From contig NZ_LZJF01000155.1 in the NCBI RefSeq assembly GCF_001666835.1, positions 1 through 59,589 of the forward strand: DNA of 59,589 nucleotides. Reading direction: 5' to 3'. Below the pieces are notes generated by a model that saw only the letters and a program-made list of their open reading frames with translations, had not been told where the DNA came from and searched no databases. The DNA comes from Mycobacterium sp. E3251 (GTDB lineage Bacteria; Actinomycetota; Actinomycetes; Mycobacteriales; Mycobacteriaceae). Position 1 is the stretch's first letter; every line of letters starts with the position of its first letter. A program made the translations under genes and the position numbers. Shown here piece after piece: positions 47,403 to 58,138 of this stretch.

Positions 47403-47475
47403 AGCGGATGACGGGATTCGAACCCGCGACCCTCACCTTGGCAAGGTGATGCGCTACCAACTGCGCTACATCCGC
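47403..47475 (-). tRNA. tRNA-Gly (GCC)
   Basis: Minus strand. Acceptor GCGGATG/CATCCGC, anticodon loop TTGCCAA (GCC), T loop GGTTCGAATCC. First gene of the Gly-Cys-Val group. Confidence 0.95.
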
Positions 47476-47603
47476 GCGCCTCGGACGACATCGTCGCCCG
47501 GTGCGAAGCACGACGATAGTCGACGTGAGCGGGCACATACAAATTTCTCGGTACGGACCGCGTCCAGGCTATCGCGGCGTACCGATGACGCGCAGGCGGC
47601 CGG

Positions 47604-47632
47604 TACTGTCGAGACCGGGCTCGTGCTAATCT
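47604..47632 (+). promoter_or_regulatory. Possible promoter of tRNA-Val (CAC)
   Basis: TAATCT at 47627-47632 looks like a -10 element 25 bases before the tRNA; the -35 (TACTGT, 17 bases upstream) is weak. Confidence 0.35.
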
Positions 47633-47657
47633 TCGACGTCGTTCGCCTCTCGGCGCC

Positions 47658-47729
47658 GGTCCCGTGGCTCAGTGGGAGAGCGTCCGCTTCACACGCGGAA
47701 GGTCGCTGGTTCGATCCCAGCCGGGACCA
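47658..47729 (+). tRNA. tRNA-Val (CAC)
   Basis: Plus strand. Acceptor GGTCCCG/CGGGACC, anticodon loop TTCACAC (CAC), T loop GGTTCGATCC. CCA is not encoded. Divergent from the other three. Confidence 0.95.
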
Positions 47730-47765
47730 CAAGTAAAGACGCAGGCACCACGGCGCGAGTGCTGC

Positions 47766-48746
47766 TCAACCCCGCAGCTGAAACACCTCGGTGAGCGGAC
47801 GGCGCGGCGTCGGTCTGGGCGGTTCGGCCGCCGCGGGCGCCACACCCACGCGGACCAGGACCTGCGGCCGCCTGCCCTCTTCCATCAGGTCCGCAATCAT
47901 GTCGCGCGTGACTTTGAGCTCGGTGACGTGAGTGACCGGGCACGTGGCCAGGTTCGCCATCGTGCATTCCAGTAACACCGCGGAGAGCGCTTCGCCGGAC
48001 AATAATGCGCCGAGCCGAGTGTCGTCGTCGGTGGACAGCATCAAAATCGTCGCCTCGTCGGCGGGGATGTCGGTGCGCCGTTCAAGGTTATGCGGCATCG
48101 GGAACGTCCGCCCGACGTCGACGCGCTCCCTCTCGGCCGACGACACCAGCGCATCGTATGGAATGCCCTCAGCTGCCTCGAAAGGCGCTGTCCACCAACG
48201 AAGTTCCTCCTGATAGGCGGTGTCATAGAGGCGCACCGATTCGGCCACCCACGATGCTTGCGCCAGCCTGTCGCGCACGTCGTCGGCCATCACGTCCAGA
48301 TGCACGGCGTCGTCGTCGATGACGCCCCGCAGCGACGGCTCGAACGCCTCCCAGTTCATCGGCGCGATGAACGGCAATCGGTCGGTCCGGCGCGCCCAGA
48401 TCGCGGAGGCGCGACGCTTTTCTTCGTCGGTGACGTTCTCCGCGGGGGTGACGTCGATGGACGCCAGATGGTTCGGATCCTTCGGGTCGGGGAACCGGGA
48501 GATCCGGGCTCGCCACCCCGCAGCGGCGAATGCGACTCGAAGGTGATCGAGCGCGGCGCCGCAGCTGATCACCGCCTCTCGGCCAGACCGGTCTGTAACC
48601 ATCGCCCGGCTTGGATCGAGAAAAAGATCCAGCTGACCGCCGCCGGCCACCCACTGCCAGGGTTGGCTGTTATGCAGTGAGGGCGCGCGGCATGCTGACC
48701 GCACCGCGTCCTCGATGAGTTCGGTGTCCGCCATGGCGGCTGGCAT
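47766..48746 (-). CDS. Acg-family nitroreductase-like protein
   Basis: 326-residue protein of the Acg/Rv3131 group of the DosR regulon: two fused flavodoxin-reductase-like halves that may bind FMN. Visible segments are ACRAPSLHNSQPWQWV (N-terminal FMN motif), IWARRTDRLPF and ALLLECTMANLATCP-like helix near residue 265. Usually induced by hypoxia or NO; no DosR box was identified. ATG at 48746 with GAGG upstream, preferred over an open frame to 48872. Confidence 0.87.
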   Translation of the reverse strand: MPAAMADTELIEDAVRSACRAPSLHNSQPWQWVAGGGQLDLFLDPSRAMVTDRSGREAVISCGAALDHLRVAFAAAGWRARISRFPDPKDPNHLASIDVTPAENVTDEEKRRASAIWARRTDRLPFIAPMNWEAFEPSLRGVIDDDAVHLDVMADDVRDRLAQASWVAESVRLYDTAYQEELRWWTAPFEAAEGIPYDALVSSAERERVDVGRTFPMPHNLERRTDIPADEATILMLSTDDDTRLGALLSGEALSAVLLECTMANLATCPVTHVTELKVTRDMIADLMEEGRRPQVLVRVGVAPAAAEPPRPTPRRPLTEVFQLRG

Positions 48747-48902
48747 ATCGACCTCAATTCTTTGGCTGGCACCGAGCATTCCACTTCTGAAGCCTATTGT
48801 CGGCCGAGTTTCCATACGACGATCGCGAACGCCCAGATGACGGCGGGGACAGACGGTTGGACACACGCTCATGAGGAGCCCAGCGACTAGTTCGCTAGGG
48901 CT

Positions 48903-49187
48903 TTAGGGGCGCTCCTGGATAACGCACTCCACAATCCGATTGGCCAAGCGCTGGTCGAATCCCATCCGCGACACCTTCTGCGCTTCACCAGCCGGCGATA
49001 CACCAGAATTGAGGTCCTGCTCGATAACGCCAATGAGCTGCTGGTTTTGGGAGTCGTGCTCCCACAGCGGGACTTGCGTAACGCTTCCCACGCAATTTCC
49101 GTAACCGCTCAAGTCGGCGCGAGCCGGTGCGGCCACCAGAGTGGCGATGGCTATGCCGAGTGCCGCAGCAACGGAAAAGAAACGCAC
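48903..49187 (-). CDS. Small secreted protein, paralogue of 40458-40757
   Basis: 94 residues from GTG 49187 (AGGAG just upstream). Signal peptide VRFFSVAAALGIAIATLVAA ends near ARA. The mature part holds GYGNCVGSV, DLNSGVSPAGEAQ, RMGFDQRL and VECVIQERP, matching the order of motifs in the gene at 40458. The open frame to 49211 would start at TTG. Function unknown. Confidence 0.75.
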   Translation of the reverse strand: MRFFSVAAALGIAIATLVAAPARADLSGYGNCVGSVTQVPLWEHDSQNQQLIGVIEQDLNSGVSPAGEAQKVSRMGFDQRLANRIVECVIQERP

Positions 49188-49388
49188 GATCTCCTGGGTA
49201 CCCGGGTACAACGCAGATTAATCAGCAAACGCACTCGGCTGGCTGGCGACCGGAAACTCTCACTGTTGGCGCTAGCAGCGGGCCGTTCACGGCTCCGCTC
49301 CCGCGGCCGGCCTCTCGCTCGAAGACGTGTTGCCCACAGCCATGAACGATGCTGGGATTCAAGAGAACTCCGCAAAGGATGGTGGACG

Positions 49389-49682
49389 ATGGTCGGAAAT
49401 TCCGAAGGTATCGGCACGCTGAAACTTGAGTGTCCACAAGGTCATCCCGTGGGCAGGATCCTCAAGGACGCCCCGCACCAGGCCGTTCAATATGACCCCG
49501 GCGCCATGGTGGGATCGCGCCGGTTCTGGCCGGACGAGGACGACCAGCCGCAGTTCCAAACGAGCTGCCGATTCTGCGAGAAGCCGGTGGGGGATGCCAC
49601 GGCCACGCTGCAGGTGAAACTGGCCGAGGTGATCGCCGACGCCGCCTTGACCACCGGGACGGCCACGCTGGCGTACCTGTAG
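49389..49682 (+). CDS. Small zinc-ribbon-like hypothetical protein
   Basis: 97 residues from ATG 49389 (AAAGGATGG upstream). One pair of Cys/His (ECPQGHPVG) and a CxxC (TSCRFCEKP) about 45 residues apart could bind zinc. The C-terminal helix (TLQVKLAEVIADAALTTGTA) looks like the closing part of the fold. No family recognised. Confidence 0.6.
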   Translation: MVGNSEGIGTLKLECPQGHPVGRILKDAPHQAVQYDPGAMVGSRRFWPDEDDQPQFQTSCRFCEKPVGDATATLQVKLAEVIADAALTTGTATLAYL

Positions 49683-49738
49683 GCGGCCGCCGCGGCTACT
49701 GTAAGAGCGACAGTAGCGACCGACGCAAGAGGAGTCCC

Positions 49739-50578
49739 GTGGCCCAGGTTCCCCCGACCTCGCAGGAAGCCCCCCGCCCGCCCGAGGGGGATTGGCTCGG
49801 AACGCCCTACCTCAGGTTCGAGCGTCATGGGTCGATCGCGGTGTGCACCATCGACCGCCCCGAAGCGCGTAACGCGCTGACGCCCGCGATGTACTTCGGA
49901 ATCCGTTACGCCGTTGGGCGTCTCAACGAGGATCACGATTTGGCCGGGCTCGTGCTCACCGGAACCGGGGACGTGTTTGCGCCCGGCGGTGACATGGGCG
50001 GCGGGGGAGCCGCCGACAACTGGATCACCTTCGGCGGCGCCCTGGGCATGGACGTCACCCCGTTCGACACCGTGCGCACGTCGGCCAAGCCGATCGTCTC
50101 GGCGGTCAACGGCCTGTGCCAGGGCGGCGGGTTCCAGATCGCGCTGTGCAGCGACCTGTCGGTGGTGAGTGACCGGGCCACCTTCCGCGTCCCCGAGCTG
50201 TTCCGCGGCTACGCCGACACCTACTACAGCCAGATGCTCACCCGGGTCATCGGGCCGGTGCGCACCCGCGACCTGATGTTCACCGGGCGGGTGCTGACCG
50301 CCGTCGAGGCCCTGGACTGGGGCCTGGTCACCCGCGTCGTACCGCACGAGAGCCTGCTCGACGCCGCCAAGGACCTGCTCGCGCAGTGCTGCCGCACCGC
50401 GCCGCGCGCCCGCGGTGTCATCAAGTCCAGCATCGACAGCTACCTGGGCCTCTACGACCGAATCGGCATGACCAGCAGCCTGAGCGACGCCGAGGCGCGG
50501 GAAGGCTTCCGAGCCTTCAAGGAGCGCCGCTCGCCCGACTGGGTGCACCCGGATCTGCGCGCCGAGGGGCGGCTATAA
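49739..50578 (+). CDS. Enoyl-CoA hydratase/isomerase
   Basis: 279-residue crotonase-fold enzyme. Oxyanion-hole segments GDVFAPGGDMGGG and VNGLCQGGGFQIALCSDLSV are clear; CTIDRPEARNALTPAMY is the N-terminal strand. Acts on an acyl-CoA, probably beta-oxidation of a fatty or aromatic acid. GTG at 49739 after AAGAGGAG. Convergent with the metallo-beta-lactamase-fold gene, overlapping by six bases. Confidence 0.9.
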   Translation: MAQVPPTSQEAPRPPEGDWLGTPYLRFERHGSIAVCTIDRPEARNALTPAMYFGIRYAVGRLNEDHDLAGLVLTGTGDVFAPGGDMGGGGAADNWITFGGALGMDVTPFDTVRTSAKPIVSAVNGLCQGGGFQIALCSDLSVVSDRATFRVPELFRGYADTYYSQMLTRVIGPVRTRDLMFTGRVLTAVEALDWGLVTRVVPHESLLDAAKDLLAQCCRTAPRARGVIKSSIDSYLGLYDRIGMTSSLSDAEAREGFRAFKERRSPDWVHPDLRAEGRL

Positions 50579-51357
50579 GTCGATCCACTCGCCGTGGGGA
50601 GCGACCCGCAAGCGGTCGCCGATCCCGGCCTGATCGAAGGCCGCGGCGAACTCGTCGACGCCCTCGCTGAAGTGCGCCCAGCCGTCGACGTGCGCGGGTA
50701 TCACCACCCGGGCGCCCAAGATCTCGGCGGCGGCGGCCGCGCGCGCCGCGGTCAGCGTCAGCGGACGCCCGCGCTCCTTGGTCGGCACGCTGGCCGCCCC
50801 GGCGAACAGCACCGCGACGTCGATCGTGCCCACCCGGTCGGCCACGTCCTTGACCGCCGCCATCGAGGCGTTGTCCCCGCTGAGGTACACGGTCGGCAGG
50901 CCGCGCCCGGACAGCACGAATCCGGTCACCTCGCAGTTGACGTGGCCGCCTTCGTCGCGCTGCCCGTCCGCCGGGCCGTGCACCGCCGGAACAGCTTGCA
51001 CCGCAAGCGATCCGGAGAGCTCATGCGTCTGCCAGGGTGCCACCCCCACCGCCGGCGGGCCCAACCGGCCGGCGCCGCCCGGATGGGTGAGCACCAGCGG
51101 CGCGGCCAGGGCCATCCGCCGGCCGTCGTCGTCGAGGTTGTCGGGATGCTGGTCGTGGCTGATCAACACCGCGTCCACCGGGCCGAGCGCCTCGGCGCTC
51201 ACGGCGGGCCCGGCGAGCTTGGTCAGGTACGCGTGCACCCCGGGCGGGTCGAACGTCGGGTCCATCACGATCCGGTGGCCCGCGACGTCGACGACCGTGG
51301 TCGGGCCGCCCAGCACAGTGATCGCGCAGGCGCGCCGCTGCGCGTCCACCAAGGCGC

Positions 51358-51361
<4 letters not shown>
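50573..51361 (-). CDS. Metallo-beta-lactamase-fold hydrolase
   Basis: 262 residues. Metal-binding pattern: SHDQHPDNLDDDG (HxxHxDN instead of the usual HxHxDH), THPGGAGRLG, LSGDNAS (the Gly-Asp strand) and IPAHVDGWAHF. Probably binds two metals; the substrate is unknown. ATG at 51361 overlaps the acyl-CoA synthetase stop by four bases, so it is the second gene of that operon. Confidence 0.87.
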
Positions 51362-52917
<1,556 letters not shown>

Positions 52918-53069
52918 GAACCCCTCCGAGGTCGGTTTACTCACACTCTGTGATACGCGGTCGTGGCCGCGCCCGCCACGGCGGCCCTCCGTTTGACTGG
53001 GAGCTTCCGCCTACCAGTGGTCACCAACAAGTCCTGGCACTCGCACCGACGTCGGCGCACGATCAGACT

Positions 53070-53666
53070 ATGCCCGAAAAGACGCGCCTGCCCCTGCTGC
53101 CACCGCCCAGCCTGAGCCCCGAGCAGAAGCGCCTCTATGACGACATGGCGGCGGTGATCGAGCGCAACTTCGACGGGCTCGTCGCGCGCCGCGAGGATGG
53201 CGCCCTGATCGGCCCCTTCAACGGCTGGCTGCATTTCCCACAATTCGGAAAGCCGGCCTGGGCCTTCAACAAGGCGCTCTGGGAGCACAGGGTGTTGCCC
53301 GCCGCCGTCCACCAGCTCGTCATCCTGGTGACCGCCGCCAGGTTCGGCGCCCGGTACGAGATCTATGGGCACGAGCACTTCGCCCGGCAGGCAGGCCTGG
53401 CCGAGCGCAAGATCGCGACGATCGCCGCGGGCGAACGTCCGCACGACCTCGACGACGACGAGGGTGCCGCCTACGACATGGCGGCGGCGCTGAACCGGGG
53501 TGCCCCGCTTCCGGAGACCACGTACCAAGCGGCGAGGCAGGCTTTCGGCGCTGAGGGTGTCGCCGAGATCGTCTTCCTGGTGGGATGTTTCTCGATGGTC
53601 GGCATCACGCTGAACGCGTTCGATGCGTCGGTGCCGGGCAGAGAAGAAAATCTCGATATTTGCTGA
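53070..53666 (+). CDS. Carboxymuconolactone decarboxylase-like protein
   Basis: 198-residue AhpD-like helical protein. The helix EHRVLPAAVHQLVILVTAAR and YEIYGHEHFARQAGLAERKI follow the family pattern, but the redox CxxC of AhpD is absent, which fits the decarboxylase or peroxidase-independent branch. ATG at 53070. Same direction as the SDR gene, 79 bases upstream of it; a related catabolic role is likely. Confidence 0.8.
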   Translation: MPEKTRLPLLPPPSLSPEQKRLYDDMAAVIERNFDGLVARREDGALIGPFNGWLHFPQFGKPAWAFNKALWEHRVLPAAVHQLVILVTAARFGARYEIYGHEHFARQAGLAERKIATIAAGERPHDLDDDEGAAYDMAAALNRGAPLPETTYQAARQAFGAEGVAEIVFLVGCFSMVGITLNAFDASVPGREENLDIC

Positions 53667-53745
53667 TAGCTCACTTATATCGAGCGGCGCGAGCATTAGC
53701 TCCCCGTGCGCGTTTGCTTACCCGCGAGTGGAGCGGTGTGCCAAC

Positions 53746-54543
53746 ATGTCTGCCATGGTGAACCCCGACCGAGCCGGCTCACGCACCTTCGTCGTCACGG
53801 GCGCCGCGTCCGGGATCGGCCTGGCGACCGCGAGGCGCCTGCTGGCCGAGGGCGGCACGGTGATTGGCGCCGACCTGGTCGCGGCGCCCGACCTCGGCCC
53901 CCGGTTTCAGTTCGTCAACGCCGACGTGACCGACGAAGCCGCGATCGCCGCGGTGCTGGCCGCCGTGCCCGACCGCCTCGACGGCGTCCTGCACGCCGCC
54001 GGGGTCGCCGGGGGAGGACCGGTCCACCTGCTCGACCGATCTGAATGGGACCGGGTGATCAAGATCAACCTCACCGGCACCTTTCTGGTGGCGAAGGCGG
54101 CGCTGGCCCGGATGATCGAGCAACCCCGCGTCGATGGTGAACGGGGTTCGCTCGTGACCGTCGCGAGCGTCGAGGGCCTGGAAGGCACGGCGGGCGGGAG
54201 TTCATACAACGCGGCCAAGGGTGGCGTCGTGCTGCTCACCAAGAACATCGCGCTCGACTACGGACCGAGCGGCATCCGGGCCAACGCCATATGTCCCGGG
54301 TTCATCGAAACCCCAATGGCCCAAAGCGTCTTCGGTCTCCCGGGCATGGAGGGCCCGCTGCAATCCATCACCTCCGAACACGCCCTGCAGCGGCTGGGCC
54401 AGCCGGAGGAGGTCGCGGCCATGGCGGCCTTCCTGCTGTCGCCGGACGCCTCGTTCGTCAGCGGTCAGGCCATCGCCGTCGACGGCGGCTACACCGCCGG
54501 TCGTGATCACGGTGTGGTCAAACTCTTCGGCTTTCCCTCCTAG
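53746..54543 (+). CDS. Short-chain dehydrogenase/reductase
   Basis: 265 residues. The NAD(P)-binding motif FVVTGAASGIGLATARRLL and LHAAGVAGGG are present; the catalytic Ser-Tyr-Lys are in SVEGLEGTAGGSSYNAAKGG (Tyr and Lys four residues apart). Asp after the second strand (GADLVAAPD) favours NAD. ATG at 53746; another in-frame ATG lies nine bases inside. Probably oxidises a hydroxyacyl or alcohol substrate. Confidence 0.9.
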   Translation: MSAMVNPDRAGSRTFVVTGAASGIGLATARRLLAEGGTVIGADLVAAPDLGPRFQFVNADVTDEAAIAAVLAAVPDRLDGVLHAAGVAGGGPVHLLDRSEWDRVIKINLTGTFLVAKAALARMIEQPRVDGERGSLVTVASVEGLEGTAGGSSYNAAKGGVVLLTKNIALDYGPSGIRANAICPGFIETPMAQSVFGLPGMEGPLQSITSEHALQRLGQPEEVAAMAAFLLSPDASFVSGQAIAVDGGYTAGRDHGVVKLFGFPS

Positions 54544-54560
54544 CGCCTTAAGATTCGCGC

Positions 54561-55493
54561 ATGGTCACTCCCGATGAGGCGATCGAGGCGATTCGCGGCG
54601 CCGGCGGGGCGCAGCCGGGCTGCCGCGCGCTGCACGCCAAAGGCACGCTCTACCGCGGCACGTTCACCGCGACACCCGACGCGCTCATGCTCACGCGCGC
54701 AAAGCATCTCGACGGCTCGACGGTTCCGGTGCTGATCCGCTTCTCCAACGGTGCGGGCAATCCCAAACAGCGCGACAACGTGCCGGGCATCCGCGGAATG
54801 GCGGTGAAGTTCACCCTGCCCGACGGCTCCACCACCGACGTGGTGACGCAGACCGCGCGGCTTTTCGTCTCCAGCACGCCCGACGGGTTCGTCGATCTGC
54901 TCAAGGCGATGCGACCCGGGCTGACCACGCCGCTGCGCATGGCCAAGTACTTCCTCACCCATCCCCGGCTGCTCGGCGCGCTACCGGTGCTGCGCGACGC
55001 CAACAGGATCCCGGCGAGCTACGCCACCGTCGAGTACCACGGCCTGCACGCCTTCCGCTGGGTGGCCGCCGACGGCAGCGCCAGATTCGTTCGCTATCAC
55101 CTGGTTCCGGCCGCCACGCAGCACTTCCTGTCGGCACCCGACGCCCACGGCAAAGGCGCGGACTTCCTCACCGAGGAGCTGAACACGCGTCTGGACGGCG
55201 GCCCGGTGCGGTTCGCATATCGCGTGCAGATCGGCGGGCCCACCGACTCCACGGTGGACCCGTCGGCGCCCTGGCAGAGCACACAGATCGCAACCGTCGG
55301 CACCCTCGAGATCACCGGTCTGGAGACCGAGCGCGAGCACGGCGGCGACATCTTGGTGTTCGATCCGATGCGGGTGACGGACGGCATCGAGCCCTCCGAC
55401 GATCCGGTGCTGCACTTCCGGACGCTCGCGTATTCAGCGTCGGTCAAGCTGCGCACCGGCGTCGACCGCGGGGCCGAAGCGCCGCCCGCCTGA
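54561..55493 (+). CDS. Catalase-related haem protein (small catalase family)
   Basis: 310 residues, shorter than true catalases. The distal region ALHAKGTLYRGTF contains the conserved His; PVLIRFSNGAGNPKQRDNVP and GMAVKFTLPDGSTTD follow the catalase core. Proximal Tyr region is expected near the end, HFRTLAYSASVKLRTG. M. avium subsp. paratuberculosis has a studied protein of this type (MAP_2744c), reported as an organic-peroxide-using haem enzyme. ATG at 54561, 17 bases after the SDR stop, so co-transcribed. Confidence 0.9.
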   Translation: MVTPDEAIEAIRGAGGAQPGCRALHAKGTLYRGTFTATPDALMLTRAKHLDGSTVPVLIRFSNGAGNPKQRDNVPGIRGMAVKFTLPDGSTTDVVTQTARLFVSSTPDGFVDLLKAMRPGLTTPLRMAKYFLTHPRLLGALPVLRDANRIPASYATVEYHGLHAFRWVAADGSARFVRYHLVPAATQHFLSAPDAHGKGADFLTEELNTRLDGGPVRFAYRVQIGGPTDSTVDPSAPWQSTQIATVGTLEITGLETEREHGGDILVFDPMRVTDGIEPSDDPVLHFRTLAYSASVKLRTGVDRGAEAPPA

Positions 55494-55557
55494 CGGGGGA
55501 GCAGAACCGGCAGTCGCCCGCACGCCGAAACCTGGGGCAGGCTAAGGTTTTTCTTCA

Positions 55558-56343
55558 GTGTCGCCTCCCCACATGATTCTCATTTGCCTTGCCGGGTTCG
55601 GCGCCGGTGCCATCAACGCGCTGGTCGGGTCCGGCACGCTGATCACGTTCCCCACCCTGGTCGCCCTCGGCTTCCCGCCGGTAACGGCCACCATGTCGAA
55701 TGCGATCGGTCTGGTCGCCGGCAGCGTGTCGGGCACCTGGGGCTACCGCGCCGAGCTGCGCGGCCAGTGGGATCGGCTGCGCTGGCAGTTTCCGGCGTCG
55801 CTGGGCGGCGCGGTGCTGGGCGCCTTCCTGCTGCTGCATCTGCCCGAGAAGGTCTTCGCCGAAGTGGTGCCGGTGTTGTTGGTCCTGGCGCTGATTCTGG
55901 TGGTCGCCGGGCCTCGCATTCAGGCGTGGACGGGACGGCGCGCCGAGGCCGCGGGCCGCTCACCCGAGCACATCACGCCCCGCCGCATGGCCGTCCTGGT
56001 GTTCGGGACATTCGCGGTCGGCGTTTATGGCGGTTATTTCACCGCCGCTCAAGGCATCCTGCTGGTCGGCCTGATGGGCGCGCTGCTGCCGGAGTCGGTA
56101 CAGCGGATGAACGCCGCCAAGAACCTGCTGGCCCTCGTCGTGAATGTCGTTGCCGCGATTGCCTATACGTTGGTCGCCTTCGACCGCATCAGCTGGCCGG
56201 CCGCCGGGCTGATCGCGGTGGGGTCGCTGGTCGGCGGGCTGATCGGGGCGCGCTACGGCCGCCGGCTGTCGGGAAACGCGCTGCGCGCGACGATCGTGGT
56301 GGTCGGCCTGATCGGTCTGTATCGACTGCTGGCCGTGGCGTAA
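55558..56343 (+). CDS. TauE/SafE family membrane permease
   Basis: 261 residues with about seven or eight helices. The first repeat GFGAGAINALVGSGTLITFP and the second GVYGGYFTAAQGILLVGLMG show the duplicated signature. Family members export sulfite, sulfoacetate or other organosulfur anions. GTG at 55558. The 120 bases after it hold the repeat at 56364-56436. Confidence 0.88.
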   Translation: MSPPHMILICLAGFGAGAINALVGSGTLITFPTLVALGFPPVTATMSNAIGLVAGSVSGTWGYRAELRGQWDRLRWQFPASLGGAVLGAFLLLHLPEKVFAEVVPVLLVLALILVVAGPRIQAWTGRRAEAAGRSPEHITPRRMAVLVFGTFAVGVYGGYFTAAQGILLVGLMGALLPESVQRMNAAKNLLALVVNVVAAIAYTLVAFDRISWPAAGLIAVGSLVGGLIGARYGRRLSGNALRATIVVVGLIGLYRLLAVA

Positions 56344-56363
56344 CTCGTAGCGTTCGCCGCATC

Positions 56364-56436
56364 GAGTGTGCGTTCACGGCTTTGAGTGTGCGCCCAGGGA
56401 GGGCCCGCCCGGCGTGTCGCCGCCCTGGACGCACGC
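56364..56436. repeat. Intergenic palindrome with GAGTGTGCG direct repeats
   Basis: GAGTGTGCG occurs at 56364 and 56384. GTGTGCGCCCAGGG (56386-56399) is the inverted partner of CCCTGGACGCACGC (56423-56436), with two mismatches. Between convergent genes; probably a dispersed mycobacterial repeat or terminator. Confidence 0.6.
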
Positions 56437-56463
56437 GCAAGTGAAGAGGCGTAGCAACGGGTT

Positions 56464-57546
56464 TCAGTCCAGCGTGGCGGTGGCAATCTCGTCGACGACG
56501 TCCATCACCTCGCCCCGCTTGCGCCACGCCCGCAGCTGACGCATCGCGCCGTTGCCTCGCGTGGCGACGCGGTCGAGTTCGCCCACCACGCGGTCATATT
56601 CGCCCAGCGTCTCCAACGCCGGCCGCACGCGCTGCACGAGGGCGCCCAACTGCTCGCGCGCGGACACCGCTCCGCCACCGTGGATTAGGTCGAGCGTGCG
56701 TCCGGCGAGCCCGTCGTGGGCGGCCTTCCAATACGCCGCGCGCAGGGCCGCCGGCGGAAGCCGCCCGGGCGGGTCGTCCTCGAGCGCCGTCATCACCGCG
56801 GCCCGGACCAGCGTGGCGAGCAACACCGTTTCCGCGACGGTCGCCGGCACGTCGGCCACCCGCACCTCGATCGTCGGGAAGTTCTCCGACGGGCGCACGT
56901 CCCAATAGACCATCTTCTCGTCCAGGATCACTTCGCTGTCGATCAGCATCCGCACCGTGCGGTCGTAGTCGTCGGGCGACGGGAAGAACGGCGGCGGCCC
57001 GGCCACCGGCCAGCGTCGCCACAGGACACTGCGCCAACTCGCGTAGCCGCTGTCTGCGCAGCGGTACACCGCCGAATTAGCCGCCAGCGCAAGCAGATTG
57101 GGCAGCCACGGTCGCAACCAGTTGCTGACATGGATGGCGGCCGCGCGGTCGGGAACCTCGACGTGGACATGGCATCCGCAGATGCCTTGCTCATGCGCGA
57201 CCATCCCGTACTCCGCGCCGATCCGGCGATAGCGGGGAGTGTCGGTGACGGGGAACTCGTGCGGTGTGGCCGGCGGAAGACCAGCGGCGAGCAGCCGAAG
57301 CCCCACGGCCTCGGCGGCCCGCGCCGCGGTGCGCCGCAGCGCAGTCAGCTCCTCGGCGAGTTCCGTGCTGGTCGCCACCACGCTGGAGGTGGTTTCCACT
57401 TGGCAGCTGCTGAGTTCCAGCTGCAGCTCAACGCCCCGGCGTTTGGCCTCGGCGGCCACATCGGCGTTCTGCGGCGCCGGTTCGCCCGTTCGCGGGTCGA
57501 CAAGGAGGAATTCTTCCTCCGCGCCGAAGGTGGGAGGGTCGCTCAT
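56464..57546 (-). CDS. Glutamate-cysteine ligase-like carboxylate-amine ligase (YbdK type)
   Basis: 360-residue GCS2-family ATP-grasp-like ligase. N-terminal FGAEEEFLLVDPRTG holds the metal-binding glutamates, with CGCHVHVEVPDR and FPTIEVRVADVP further on. Related to Rv0433; weak glutamate-cysteine ligase activity has been reported for YbdK, but the physiological substrate is not known. ATG at 57546; downstream of the STAS gene on the same strand, 38 bases apart. Confidence 0.88.
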   Translation of the reverse strand: MSDPPTFGAEEEFLLVDPRTGEPAPQNADVAAEAKRRGVELQLELSSCQVETTSSVVATSTELAEELTALRRTAARAAEAVGLRLLAAGLPPATPHEFPVTDTPRYRRIGAEYGMVAHEQGICGCHVHVEVPDRAAAIHVSNWLRPWLPNLLALAANSAVYRCADSGYASWRSVLWRRWPVAGPPPFFPSPDDYDRTVRMLIDSEVILDEKMVYWDVRPSENFPTIEVRVADVPATVAETVLLATLVRAAVMTALEDDPPGRLPPAALRAAYWKAAHDGLAGRTLDLIHGGGAVSAREQLGALVQRVRPALETLGEYDRVVGELDRVATRGNGAMRQLRAWRKRGEVMDVVDEIATATLD

Positions 57547-57584
57547 CCAGCCACACGGGCCCGATCAGTGCCCGCGTTGCCCCG

Positions 57585-58022
57585 TCACCAACGGGCCGCG
57601 GACGCCAGCGCGGAATCGGCGGTCGGGTAGATGGGCAGAAGGGCTGACAGGCCGCACGCGTCGATGATGCGGGCGACGATCGGCTCGCGGCTCACCAGGC
57701 GCAACTCGATGCCGCGCTCCTTGCAGCGCTTCGCCTCGTCGGTCAGCGCCGCGAACGCGCAGCAGGCCATGAAATCCAGCCCCGTGACGTCGACGACCAG
57801 GGGACCCGGCTCGATGACGATGCCGGCGACCTCGCTGATGAGCTGGCGCCAGGTGTGCTCGTTGCACGCGTCGACCTCTCCGCCGGCATAGATCAGCACC
57901 GCCGGGCCGCTGCGATCGGCTGACGCGCGCAGCGTGCTGTTGGGGTCACCCAGCTCGTAAACCAGCTTCGTGCTCAGCATCAGGTGGGTAGTTGTCATCG
58001 GTTCTGCAATGGCCGAGATCAT
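57585..58022 (-). CDS. STAS-domain anti-sigma factor antagonist-like protein
   Basis: 145 residues. The STAS fold shows VLIYAGGEVDACNEHTW and VVDVTGLDFMACCAFAALTD. At the site where anti-sigma antagonists carry the phosphorylated Ser (DSSG pattern) the residues are Ala-Cys-Cys-Ala, so regulation by phosphorylation may be lost. ATG at 58022 with AGGAGT upstream. Divergent from the TetR gene. Confidence 0.85.
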   Translation of the reverse strand: MISAIAEPMTTTHLMLSTKLVYELGDPNSTLRASADRSGPAVLIYAGGEVDACNEHTWRQLISEVAGIVIEPGPLVVDVTGLDFMACCAFAALTDEAKRCKERGIELRLVSREPIVARIIDACGLSALLPIYPTADSALASAARW

Positions 58023-58124
58023 CGTGGACTCCTAATCGACCGGCGTCTACGACGCTGCGATGGATGCCCGTCCTGCCCTCTGAAGACAGACTTTTCGCGG
58101 AAGGCGAATCTCTTTTCTATAACA

Positions 58125-58138
58125 AGACAGGTCTGTCT
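58125..58138. promoter_or_regulatory. Palindromic operator candidate between STAS and TetR genes
   Basis: Perfect inverted repeat AGACAG-GT-CTGTCT. It lies 38 bases upstream of the TetR start and 102 bases from the STAS start, near a TATAAC sequence (58119). Related AGACAGA occurs at 58085. Expected target of the TetR protein. Confidence 0.55.
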
